A DNA stretch of 64,000 nt from Pyrinomonadaceae bacterium (lineage in GTDB: Bacteria; Acidobacteriota; Blastocatellia; Pyrinomonadales; Pyrinomonadaceae). The notes beneath the pieces were generated by a model that did no database searches, was not told the DNA's origin, and worked only from the letters and a program-made list of their open reading frames with translations. This document shows, piece after piece, positions 26,682-35,219 of this stretch. The stretch is taken from the NCBI GenBank assembly GCA_017983495.1, contig JAGOBH010000004.1:1-64000 (forward strand). Direction: 5' to 3'. Within the stretch, counting starts at the first letter, position 1; each line of letters starts with the position of its first letter. A program made the translations under genes and the position numbers.

Positions 26682-29189
26682 ATGAAAAGCCAACGCCTTA
26701 CAGACCGCTATATGATGGCAGTCATCGTAACTGGTGTGATCAGTTTGTTGATCGCATCGATACGAATGCCGTTTGAGCGTGTCGATCCATATTTGGTGCT
26801 GCTTGCTATCTTCACCGTCGTTCTCGGCTCCCGGGTCACGATCCCCATACCGCGACTCAAATCACACATAGCCGTTTCAGACACCTTTATCTTTCTCACG
26901 CTCCTCCTCTACGGCGGCGAGTTTGCTGTCATTCTCTCGGCAATCGAGGCGTTTTGCTCGTCCTGGCGGTTCTGCAACAAAAAACTGACCGTATTCTTCA
27001 ATGCCGCGACTATGGCCGTGTCGACGTCAGTCGTGGTGCTTGTTCTCAACGGTCTCGGCCTCAATACGCATAGCATTCTGCACGGGCACGGGAGCAATCA
27101 AACAAACTTTGTGATCGCGTTGTCGATGATCGCTTTGACACAGTTTGTTGTAAACACATCCATCGCGACGATCTACGATTCCTTAAAGAATTCACTGCCC
27201 GTTTGGGAAACCTGGAAATCAAAGTACATCTGGACGTTCTTCTCGTATTTTATCGGTGCCGCCGGTGCGGGTATCTTGATCCAGCTTTCCGATACCGTCG
27301 GTGTCGGCATTATCTTCGCCACCTTCCCAGTAATCATCTTTGTTTACCTCACTTATCGGATGTATATGAAGAATGTCGAGATTTCCATCCAACAAGCCGA
27401 ACAAGCGGAGCAGTACGCCAAGGTGATGGAAACCCAGTCGGATGCTCTTAGGGAATCCGAAGAGCGATTTAGAAGTGCGTTCAATTATGCCCCGATCGGT
27501 ATAGCCCTGGTCAGTTCGACAGGTCAGTGGCTCAAGGTAAATCGCGCTTTGTGCGAGATCCTCGGCTATTCTGAAAACGAGCTTATCGGAGTTGATTTTC
27601 AGTCGATGATAGTGCCTGAGGACCTGGGGCCAACACTCGTAAAACTGCACGAACTATTTTCAGGCAAGATACCCAGCTGTCAGTTGGAACATCGGTATTT
27701 GCATAAGAGCGGTGCGATAGTCTGGGCATCCTGGAGCGTTTCGGCCGCAAGTGATTCGCAATCCGACAATGTCCGCCTGATCTTTCAGATCCAGGATATC
27801 ACTGACAAAAAGCAAGTTGAGGAAAAGCTGCAGCACGAGGCAACGCATGATGCACTTACAGGCCTGCCGAACCGCCCGCTGTTTATGTCCCGTCTTGCTG
27901 CAGCACTGGAACGAAGACACGAGTTCGCAGATTATAAGGTCAGCGTCTTATTTATTGATCTTGACCGGTTTAAGTACGTCAATGACAGTCTCGGCCATCT
28001 TGCCGGCGACCTCTTGCTGAAGAATATCTCAGAGAGACTGCGTGAATGTATGCGGCCGTCCGATCTCGTAGCGCGGCTCGGAGGTGATGAATTCACGATC
28101 CTGGTCGAGGGCGTTTATGATGTTGATGAGGTCACCGGAATTGCCGAACGTATTCAGGCAAAGTTTGGAATTCCTTTCGACTTGAATGGCAGCGAGGTCT
28201 ACAGCTCGGCAAGTATTGGTATTTTGCACGCATCGGTTAACCATCGTACTTCCGAAGACATGATGCGCGACGCCGACACGGCCATGTACCAGGCGAAACG
28301 TGCCGGAAAGGCTCGGCATGAAGTTTTCGATGAGAAGATGTTCAAGGCCGCCCGCGAGACGCTGCGGATCGAAACCGATCTTCGCCGCGCGGTCGAGCGT
28401 TCTGAGCTTTCCGTGGTTTATCAGCCGATCTATTCGCTTGAAACCGAGACGATCGAGGGATTTGAGTCCCTTGCTCGCTGGAATCATGCCGAACTTGGCC
28501 ACATTTCCCCAAGTAAGTTCATTCCGGTTGCCGAAGAGATCGGCATGATCGACCGCCTTTGCGAGTTTGTGCTTCAAACGTCCTGTCGCGAGATCGGCTC
28601 GATCCAAGATCTGATGCCCGAGGGCGACAAACCGACGCTAAGCGTGAATCTCTCATGCAAACAGTTTGCTCAGACCGCTCTTGTTCGAAATATCGAACGC
28701 ATTCTTGAAGCAAACAAATTCTCTCCCCAATTGCTCAAATTTGAGATCACCGAATCTGTGTTCGTCGAACATCAGGCACGTGCGATTGAGATGCTCAAAC
28801 AGCTTCGCGACACCGGCATCGATATCAACATCGACGATTTCGGCACCGGATATTCAAATCTCAGCTATCTGGTGAAGCTCCCGATCTCGACGCTCAAGAT
28901 CGATCGGTCATTTGTAAGCATGATCGACGAACATGGCGGCAACGACGAGATCGTCCGTGCCATCGTTTCGCTTTCAAAGACGCTCGGGTTAAAGGTCGTT
29001 GCCGAGGGCATCGAAACACCGGCACAGCTTGAAACGCTCAAACAACTCGGCTGCGAGTCTGGTCAGGGCTTTTTGCTTGCGGCACCGATGACGTTCATAG
29101 ATCTCTGCAGTTTCCTGAAAAGCGAAAACCAATTTACCGTTCCCAAACGTCGCTACGACGACATTTCAGAGGTCTCCATCCTCCAATAA
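26682..29189 (+). CDS. Membrane PAS-GGDEF-EAL protein (paralogue 2) with EAL changed to ESL
   Basis: ATG 26682 is chosen over the TTG at 26643. The layout equals that of the protein at 20014: helical membrane part with SHIAVSDTFIFLTLLLYGGE, PAS, GGDEF (GGDEF at about residue 467) and EAL. The EAL signature motif reads ESL (at 28464), while other phosphodiesterase residues (NLSCKQF, EITESVF, DDFGTGYSNL, KIDRSF) are kept. Whether phosphodiesterase activity persists is unclear; ESL occurs in some family members. The paralogues probably arose by duplication and may have diverged in output. The gene is not obviously co-transcribed with its neighbours. Confidence 0.88.
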   Translation: MKSQRLTDRYMMAVIVTGVISLLIASIRMPFERVDPYLVLLAIFTVVLGSRVTIPIPRLKSHIAVSDTFIFLTLLLYGGEFAVILSAIEAFCSSWRFCNKKLTVFFNAATMAVSTSVVVLVLNGLGLNTHSILHGHGSNQTNFVIALSMIALTQFVVNTSIATIYDSLKNSLPVWETWKSKYIWTFFSYFIGAAGAGILIQLSDTVGVGIIFATFPVIIFVYLTYRMYMKNVEISIQQAEQAEQYAKVMETQSDALRESEERFRSAFNYAPIGIALVSSTGQWLKVNRALCEILGYSENELIGVDFQSMIVPEDLGPTLVKLHELFSGKIPSCQLEHRYLHKSGAIVWASWSVSAASDSQSDNVRLIFQIQDITDKKQVEEKLQHEATHDALTGLPNRPLFMSRLAAALERRHEFADYKVSVLFIDLDRFKYVNDSLGHLAGDLLLKNISERLRECMRPSDLVARLGGDEFTILVEGVYDVDEVTGIAERIQAKFGIPFDLNGSEVYSSASIGILHASVNHRTSEDMMRDADTAMYQAKRAGKARHEVFDEKMFKAARETLRIETDLRRAVERSELSVVYQPIYSLETETIEGFESLARWNHAELGHISPSKFIPVAEEIGMIDRLCEFVLQTSCREIGSIQDLMPEGDKPTLSVNLSCKQFAQTALVRNIERILEANKFSPQLLKFEITESVFVEHQARAIEMLKQLRDTGIDINIDDFGTGYSNLSYLVKLPISTLKIDRSFVSMIDEHGGNDEIVRAIVSLSKTLGLKVVAEGIETPAQLETLKQLGCESGQGFLLAAPMTFIDLCSFLKSENQFTVPKRRYDDISEVSILQ

Positions 29190-29432
29190 CTTCTTGTCTT
29201 GAAAAAAAAGTCTTTCAAAACACTCACTAATGATGTATAACCAGATTGGATGGCGTCTATAAGCTGGCATTAATTGATGACATCTCTTAGATCTTTCAAA
29301 ACATCATATCTACTTGAGAATGACCCACGAAAGGGTCAGCATCGGTAAGTATCGATTGTGATATACTTAAAACAGCGTCGAGTTCCTCAGTGGCCGAGCA
29401 CCTGCCTTCGACGCGAAAGAAATAAGCAACAA

Positions 29433-30821
29433 ATGAGATCAACCTTTTCAAAATCCTTGAGCTATGCAGGTGTCCTCGCGATCACGCTTTTCGGCATGAT
29501 ATCGAGTTTCGGCCAGACTGCACCTCAGCCTCTGCTACAGGATATTAAGGTTTACGGCCAGCCGACGCCTTATCCGACTTCGACTCCGCTGGTGCAGAAA
29601 ACAGGCGGCGTCACGGCCGTTGCATCAAATGCGGTCAGGACCAAATTCCCTGCCCTGGCTGAAGTATCGATTCCCGGCTATTCCGGGATACTGATCGAAT
29701 CTATCGATGGCAGTGTTATGATCGAGAGCAACGCGACCTCGGTTTTCAATCCTGCGTCAAACGTGAAGATCGCCACTGCTTTCGCGGTGCTGAAAACCTT
29801 CGGTCCCGATTTTCGCTTTATGACCAACGTCTACACCGACGGCTCGGTCGACGCGGCGACAGGCACGCTTAATGGAAACGTTTACGTTTCGGGCCGCGAC
29901 CCGATGTTCGGTTTCGAGCACGCGGTCGCTATCGCTTATGAATTAAATCGGCTGGGCGTTCGGACGGTGGCCGGTGACCTGATAGCCACGGACAATTTCG
30001 CGATGAACTTTTCAGGTTCTGCACCGAGATCGGCTGAGTCCCTGTTTGGCACTATGGACGCATCCCGGCGAACGGCAGCAGCTTCGCGTGTCTGGCTCAA
30101 TTATTTGTCCAACGCCGGTAAATTTGGCCAGGTCAATGGTATACCGAGCGTATCGTTTTCGGGCGGCGTTTATGTCCAGCCGATCCCGAGTAGTCTCAGG
30201 CTGCTCTTTACTCACGAATCGGCTCCGTTGCGGGAGATCCTCAAGGTCACGCTGTCGTACTCAAATAACTTTCTTTCCGAGCGGCTCGGGGACATGGTCG
30301 GCGGGCCCTACGCGGTTGCACGACTCGTTCATCAGAACGCATCCGTACCTCAGGGCGAATTTTCAATTCAAACATCCAGCGGGCTCGGCTATAACCGGGT
30401 AACGCCGAACGCGATGATGCGTCTTTTACGCGCACTGCGAAACGACCTTGCCCGATACAAAATGACCTTTGCCGACATCATGCCGGTCGCCGGCGTTGAC
30501 AAGGGCACGCTCGCAAATCGTTTTGATTCGGATTTTGCTACCGGCAGCGTCATCGGGAAAACCGGAACGCTCGGGAATACCGATGGCGGAGCAAGCACTC
30601 TCGCCGGCGAACTCAACACCCGAAACGGCAAGATGCTGTTTGTAATTTTCAATATGCGCGGCAGCGTCGCCAGGTTCAGAGCATTTCAAAACAGCTTTGT
30701 CTCGCTCGTTCAGGGCCAGCTCGGCGGAGCCGTTCCTATTAGCTACTCACAAGTTTCGCTCGATAGCAGACTTGCAAAGACAAGGATCAGTTATCCGTTC
30801 AATCAGGGTCGAGGAAATTAG
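29433..30821 (+). CDS. dacB: D-alanyl-D-alanine carboxypeptidase / PBP4 family (S13)
   Basis: ATG 29433 opens a signal peptide (MRSTFSKSLSYAGVLAITLF...SSFGQ). The penicillin-binding motifs are S-x-x-K in NPASNVKIATA, S-x-N in LSYSNNF and K-T-G in GKTGTLGN. The order and spacing match S13 PBP4 proteins, which trim or cleave peptidoglycan peptides in the periplasm. At 462 residues it is near E. coli DacB (477). The longer frame from 29358 has no signal sequence and is not used. The 243 bases upstream hold a direct repeat TCTTTCAAAACA (29211-29222 and 29292-29303) and a TGACCC/GGGTCA hairpin at 29321-29338, with no recognised function. Confidence 0.9.
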   Translation: MRSTFSKSLSYAGVLAITLFGMISSFGQTAPQPLLQDIKVYGQPTPYPTSTPLVQKTGGVTAVASNAVRTKFPALAEVSIPGYSGILIESIDGSVMIESNATSVFNPASNVKIATAFAVLKTFGPDFRFMTNVYTDGSVDAATGTLNGNVYVSGRDPMFGFEHAVAIAYELNRLGVRTVAGDLIATDNFAMNFSGSAPRSAESLFGTMDASRRTAAASRVWLNYLSNAGKFGQVNGIPSVSFSGGVYVQPIPSSLRLLFTHESAPLREILKVTLSYSNNFLSERLGDMVGGPYAVARLVHQNASVPQGEFSIQTSSGLGYNRVTPNAMMRLLRALRNDLARYKMTFADIMPVAGVDKGTLANRFDSDFATGSVIGKTGTLGNTDGGASTLAGELNTRNGKMLFVIFNMRGSVARFRAFQNSFVSLVQGQLGGAVPISYSQVSLDSRLAKTRISYPFNQGRGN

Positions 30822-30854
30822 GCAAACTACTAGGGCCATTTGTAACGAATTGAG

Positions 30855-30882
30855 AGGAAGCACCGATTGTGTTTCCTTTTTT
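30855..30882 (+). terminator. Rho-independent terminator of dacB
   Basis: Stem AGGAAGCAC / GTGTTTCCT (30855-30863 and 30869-30877, one G-U pair) with loop CGATT and a following T run. It separates dacB from murJ. Confidence 0.8.
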
Positions 30883-30918
30883 ATTTCCCCATTGCGTGCG
30901 ATAATCCCAACCTGAACA

Positions 30919-32697
30919 ATGAACGAGGTCGAACAAGATCAAACGGGCGAGACGGTAGAGGAACTCGCCGACCCTTACGCAAACACCCCGATAACTGAAC
31001 CCGCAAAAGAGCCTTTGACGCGACAGACCAGCGTTGCACGCTCGGCCGGCATCGTTTCAATAGCGGTGATGTTTTCGCGTGTTCTCGGGCTCATACGGGA
31101 AACAATATTTGCACGCTTTTTCGGAGCCGGCTTTCTCTACGATGCGTTTCTCGTCGGGTTTCGCATACCAAATCTGCTGCGTGATCTGTTTGCCGAAGGG
31201 GCACTGTCTGCGGCGTTCGTCAAGGTCTTTACTGATTATCAGCTAAGGAACAGTGAGAAAGAGGCGTGGAGATTGGCGAGTCTTGTTTTCAATTGCCTTG
31301 CGGTCGTCCTGAGCGTCATTTGTGTTGCCGGTATACTTCTCTCGCCGCTGTTCGTATCTCTGATCACGCACAATTATCTCGGCGACCCGAACCACTACTA
31401 TCCGCCCGAAAAGGCTGCTCTCGCGGTAACGCTGATGCAGATCATGTTCCCGTTCATTCTGCTGGTAGCCCTGGCGGCTCTGGCAATGGGCGTCTTGAAC
31501 ACCAAAGGCCGTTTCGGGATACCGGCTTCGGCTTCGACCGCATTCAATATTGCCTCGATCATTTTCGGGCTTGGGCTGGCTTTTTGGCTGAGTGGCGGTG
31601 AGTGGGAACGATCGACCGATAAGATCGCAATTCCGAGCGACGCAGCTCAGTGGGCGATCATTGGTATGTCGATCGGCACCCTCATCGGAGGTGCCGCCCA
31701 ACTGCTCGTCCAACTTCCGTCGCTTCATAAGGTCGGCTTCCGATTTTCACTTGCGTTTAATCTGCGTGATGAGGGAGTTCGAAAGATAATGCGGCTGATG
31801 GGCCCCGCGATCATCGGCACAGGTGCGGTCCAGGTCAAAGTACTTGTTGACACCATCGTCTCGTCCGGTATCGAAGGCGGTGCGTCTTGGTTAACCTATG
31901 CATTTCGCCTGATGCAGTTCCCTATCGGCGTGTTTGGGGTCGCCATTGGAACGGCGGCCATTCCTACACTTTCCCGGCTTGCCACCGAGGGCAACATCGT
32001 CAAGTTTCGCGAAACGCTTGCCGATGCAATGAAACTCGTCTTCCTGCTCTCCATTCCCTCGGCCTGCGGTTTGATCGTTTTGGGTGACCCGATCATCGCT
32101 TTGATATACCAACGGGGCGAATTTGACGCCTTCGACACCAATATGACCGCCTGGGCCCTTACTGCGTATTCCGTCGGCCTTGCCGGATATGCCGCGATCA
32201 AGGTACTTTCACCCGCGTTTTACGCGTTAGACGACGCAAAAACCCCGATGTATATCAGCGTTGCGTCGATCGCTATCCATTTCGTCACGAGCTTTGGAAT
32301 GATGCAGCTTTTGTCGACATATGGAGTCTCGCCGGAGCGGCCAAACGGCTTTGGCCATGTCGGCGTAGCCCTCGCGACGTCGATCGTCGCAATTGTGAAC
32401 TTTGTCGTGCTGGCATTCTTTATGCGAAGGCGGATCGGCCGCATAAATGGCCGCGAGATCCTGGCTTCGCTCGTTAAGATCACCATTGCAGCCGCTTTTA
32501 TGTCGATCGTCGCGTACGGCAGCTATTATTTCCTGACCAGGTATTTTGTTGCGGACAAGCATCTTTCGATCAGGTTGATCGAGGCATTTCTGCCGATCTC
32601 ACTTGCAGGAGTTACATTTTTGATCGCGGCCAGACTTCTTAAAATCCGCGAGCTTTCAGACGCTATCGCAACCATCCGGAGAAAATTGTCGAGATGA
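30919..32697 (+). CDS. murJ: Lipid II flippase MurJ
   Basis: MurJ moves lipid II across the inner membrane for peptidoglycan synthesis. After an acidic N terminus of about 35 residues comes the MviN signature: SIAVMFSRVLGLIRETIFARFFG, FRIPNLLRDLFAEGALSAAFV, then about 14 transmembrane helices. The 592-residue length is slightly above the usual 510-550 because of the N-terminal extension. The stop overlaps the start of the next gene by 4 bases (ATGA), which indicates a coupled operon. Confidence 0.95.
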   Translation: MNEVEQDQTGETVEELADPYANTPITEPAKEPLTRQTSVARSAGIVSIAVMFSRVLGLIRETIFARFFGAGFLYDAFLVGFRIPNLLRDLFAEGALSAAFVKVFTDYQLRNSEKEAWRLASLVFNCLAVVLSVICVAGILLSPLFVSLITHNYLGDPNHYYPPEKAALAVTLMQIMFPFILLVALAALAMGVLNTKGRFGIPASASTAFNIASIIFGLGLAFWLSGGEWERSTDKIAIPSDAAQWAIIGMSIGTLIGGAAQLLVQLPSLHKVGFRFSLAFNLRDEGVRKIMRLMGPAIIGTGAVQVKVLVDTIVSSGIEGGASWLTYAFRLMQFPIGVFGVAIGTAAIPTLSRLATEGNIVKFRETLADAMKLVFLLSIPSACGLIVLGDPIIALIYQRGEFDAFDTNMTAWALTAYSVGLAGYAAIKVLSPAFYALDDAKTPMYISVASIAIHFVTSFGMMQLLSTYGVSPERPNGFGHVGVALATSIVAIVNFVVLAFFMRRRIGRINGREILASLVKITIAAAFMSIVAYGSYYFLTRYFVADKHLSIRLIEAFLPISLAGVTFLIAARLLKIRELSDAIATIRRKLSR

Positions 32698-33206
32698 TCA
32701 GACCTTTCAATGACATTCACCCGAAGATCCACGAAACCGCTCACGTTACCGACGATGCGATCATCATTGGCGACGTCGAGATCGGCGAGGATGCCAGCGT
32801 CTGGTACGGCTCGATAATTCGTGGAGACGTTAATTACATACGCATTGGAGCACGGACCAACATCCAGGACGCAACGGTCATTCACGTCAGTTCAAAAACA
32901 CATTCGACCATTCTCGAAGACGAGATAACCGTCGGCCATCGCGTCACGCTCCACGGCTGCCATATCGAATCTGGCTGCCTTATCGGTATCGGAGCGATCA
33001 TTATGGACGGCGTCCGCGTCGGCCGCAATTCGCTTGTCGGTGCCGGTTCCCTGTTGACGCCGGGTACGCAGATACCACCGAATTCGCTGGTTCTCGGCTC
33101 GCCCGCCCGCGTCAAACGTGAACTCACATCCGACGAACTCGCCTACCTTGACCGCTCTTGGCGAAACTACGTCGAACTAAAGAAGCACTACGCCGCAGCA
33201 ACGTAG
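32694..33206 (+). CDS. Gamma-carbonic-anhydrase-like left-handed beta-helix protein
   Basis: The 170 residues form hexapeptide-repeat strands (IIIGDVEIGEDASVWYGSIIRGD, IRIGARTNIQDATVIHV). The likely zinc ligands are H in VIHV and two His in VGHRVTLHGC, as in the gamma-class carbonic anhydrase/YrdA family. The C-terminal helix SDELAYLDRSWRNYVEL closes the trimer. Activity as a carbonic anhydrase is uncertain in YrdA-like proteins. It overlaps murJ by 4 bases. Confidence 0.88.
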   Translation: MIRPFNDIHPKIHETAHVTDDAIIIGDVEIGEDASVWYGSIIRGDVNYIRIGARTNIQDATVIHVSSKTHSTILEDEITVGHRVTLHGCHIESGCLIGIGAIIMDGVRVGRNSLVGAGSLLTPGTQIPPNSLVLGSPARVKRELTSDELAYLDRSWRNYVELKKHYAAAT

Positions 33207-33228
33207 AATTTGAATTTCAGGTAAAATT

Positions 33229-33292
33229 AAAACAGGATATACAAGATGGGCAGGATCGGCCGCTTTTTATCCTGCTTATCCTGTCCATCCTG
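33229..33292. repeat. Imperfect inverted repeat of CAGGAT units
   Basis: The left arm (33229-33254) and right arm (33267-33292) match at 21 of 26 bases as an inverted repeat. Each arm is built of three spaced copies close to ACAGGAT. It fills the 96-base gap between the gamma-CA-like gene and hisS. I read it as a dispersed repeat unit able to form a large hairpin, because similar CAGGAT arrays are known in many genomes. Confidence 0.75.
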
Positions 33293-33302
33293 TTAAATTT
33301 TT

Positions 33303-34658
33303 ATGGCAAGTACGAAACCAGCCCGGGGCACCCGCGATTTTTTGCCGGCCGATGTCCGCAAACGCGATTATGTGATCGGCGTGATCAAAGAGGTCTATGC
33401 GAGCTACGGTTTTGAACCGCTCGAGACGCCTGCATTCGAAAACCTCGAAACGCTAATGGGCAAGTACGGCGAAGAAGGTAATCAACTTGTTTTCAAGATC
33501 TTAAAGCGCGGTGAGAAGCTCGACGAGGTTTTGGCTGAGAAGCCGCATTCCGCGACCAATCCGCAATTATCCGATCTTGCCCTGAGATACGACTTAACCG
33601 TCCCGCTAGCTCGGGTCGTTGCCAACAACAAGAACGACCTTCCCAAGTTCTTCAAGCGCTACCAAATACAGCCCGTTTGGCGTGCAGATCGTCCGGCACG
33701 CGGGCGATTTCGCGAATTCTACCAGTGCGACGTCGATTCTATCGGTTCCAGTTCGATGGTCGTCGAGGGCGAGTTGCTTTCGGCTGTTAGCGACATCCTA
33801 AAGCGTCTAGGTTTTGAAGATTTCACGATCCGCCTCAATCATCGTCAGGTCCTGACCGACATTCTCGACACCGCCGGTGTCCCCGAGGACAAACACACCG
33901 ACGCACTCGTTGCCATCGACAAAATGGACAAGATCGGTGCCGATGGGGTCGCTGATGAACTGAGTGCGCGAGGCGTCTCAGACGAAGCATCGGCAATGCT
34001 GATGGAGATCTTTGCGAAAACGCAGGAGATTTTGAACCAGGAAAAGGACATCAACCGCACGATCGTCGCCAATCTGATCAACATCGTCAGCAACGAAACG
34101 CTGTCGGAACTCGGCCAGATATTGAAATTCGCTGAAAAGGCCCCGATCCTGATCGACCCGAGCCTTGCTCGCGGACTTTCGTATTACACCGGAGCGATCA
34201 TGGAGATCACGGTCCCCGATCTCGCAGGCAGTTTGGGCGGCGGCGGACGTTATGACGGACTGATCGGGATGTTTGGTAAGGAGCAGATACCGGCCTGCGG
34301 ATTCAGCTTAGGCCTCGAACGCATCCTGGTCGTCATGGACGAGAAAGGCATGTTCCCGCCCGATATTGCGGCGTCAAAAGCCGCAGACCTGATGGTGACC
34401 ATCTGGAACGAAGACACCGTCACGGACTCGCTCAAGTTGGCCCGCGAGTTGCGTAAACAAGGCCTCCGTGTCACGGTCTACCCCGAGCCTGATAAACTCG
34501 GCAAGCAGTTTAAGTACGCCGATTCGATCAACATTCCGTTCGTCTGCGTACAGGGCGACGATGAGAGAAAGGCCGGCAAAGTTAAGCTCAAGAATATGGT
34601 CAGTGGCGAAGAGTGGACGCTCAAGACCGTCGAGATAGCGGCCAAGGTCAAACAATGA
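33303..34658 (+). CDS. hisS: Histidyl-tRNA synthetase
   Basis: This class II enzyme charges tRNA-His. Motif 1 lies in KPARGTRDFLPAD and following residues. RYDLTVPLAR and the histidine-specific FREFYQCDVDSIG follow, then ARGLSYYTGAIMEI, GGGRYDGLI and GFSLGLERI (motif 3). A C-terminal anticodon-binding domain follows (DLMVTIWNEDTV...). At 451 residues it is slightly longer than E. coli HisS (424) and keeps all major motifs. The stop overlaps the ATG of the next gene. Confidence 0.96.
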   Translation: MASTKPARGTRDFLPADVRKRDYVIGVIKEVYASYGFEPLETPAFENLETLMGKYGEEGNQLVFKILKRGEKLDEVLAEKPHSATNPQLSDLALRYDLTVPLARVVANNKNDLPKFFKRYQIQPVWRADRPARGRFREFYQCDVDSIGSSSMVVEGELLSAVSDILKRLGFEDFTIRLNHRQVLTDILDTAGVPEDKHTDALVAIDKMDKIGADGVADELSARGVSDEASAMLMEIFAKTQEILNQEKDINRTIVANLINIVSNETLSELGQILKFAEKAPILIDPSLARGLSYYTGAIMEITVPDLAGSLGGGGRYDGLIGMFGKEQIPACGFSLGLERILVVMDEKGMFPPDIAASKAADLMVTIWNEDTVTDSLKLARELRKQGLRVTVYPEPDKLGKQFKYADSINIPFVCVQGDDERKAGKVKLKNMVSGEEWTLKTVEIAAKVKQ

Positions 34659-35206
34659 ATTTTCTGATAAAGACCGCGTTCGCCTGCTCTATTACCGCAC
34701 TCTGCCTTACCGCAGCTTATTCCCAATCCATCTCACCGTCCAAAGACCTGCCGAATTTATACAAGGTGAACGCCGGTATCTATCGCGGCGGCCAGCCGGC
34801 CGAGGCAGGGATCAAGCAGCTTAAGGCTGCCGGCATTCGGACGATAATTGACCTCCGCGACGACGATGACCGTGCCAAAAAAGAAGGGGCTTGGGCGAAG
34901 TCGGCGGGGCTGAAATTCATAAACATCCCGCTCAGCAACCTGCTTGGCCCCAAGGACGCAAAGATAGACCGCATCCTCGAGCAGATGACACTCAGCGAAA
35001 ATCAGCCCGTCTTTATCCACTGCAAACGCGGCTCCGACCGCACCGGCACTGCCATAGCTATTTACCGCATCTCACGCGAAAGCTGGACGGGCGAAGCGGC
35101 GAACGCCGAAGCGAAAAAGTTCGGCTTTGGCTGGTGGCAGTATTGGATGAAGGATTACATCGACGATTATTACCGTGACTTCATAAAGTCCCATCCGGCA
35201 AAATAG
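34655..35206 (+). CDS. Exported dual-specificity / tyrosine phosphatase-like protein
   Basis: ATG 34655 overlaps the hisS stop by 4 bases (ATGA). It opens a signal peptide (MNFLIKTAFACSITALCLTA...). The catalytic loop is HCKRGSDRTGT (C-x5-R), preceded by the general-acid loop region around IDLRDDDDRAKKEG and the YRGGQPAEAGIKQL segment, typical of cysteine phosphatases that resemble DSP/PTP proteins in bacteria. The position in the hisS operon has no obvious functional logic. Because it is exported, it probably acts in the periplasm or outside the cell. Confidence 0.82.
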   Translation: MNFLIKTAFACSITALCLTAAYSQSISPSKDLPNLYKVNAGIYRGGQPAEAGIKQLKAAGIRTIIDLRDDDDRAKKEGAWAKSAGLKFINIPLSNLLGPKDAKIDRILEQMTLSENQPVFIHCKRGSDRTGTAIAIYRISRESWTGEAANAEAKKFGFGWWQYWMKDYIDDYYRDFIKSHPAK

Positions 35207-35219
35207 TCCTCTAAAATAC

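Noticed and set aside
29190..29432. c-di-GMP riboswitch between the GGDEF-EAL and dacB genes
   Set aside because: No GEMM-type conserved core could be found; only a direct repeat and a short hairpin are visible.
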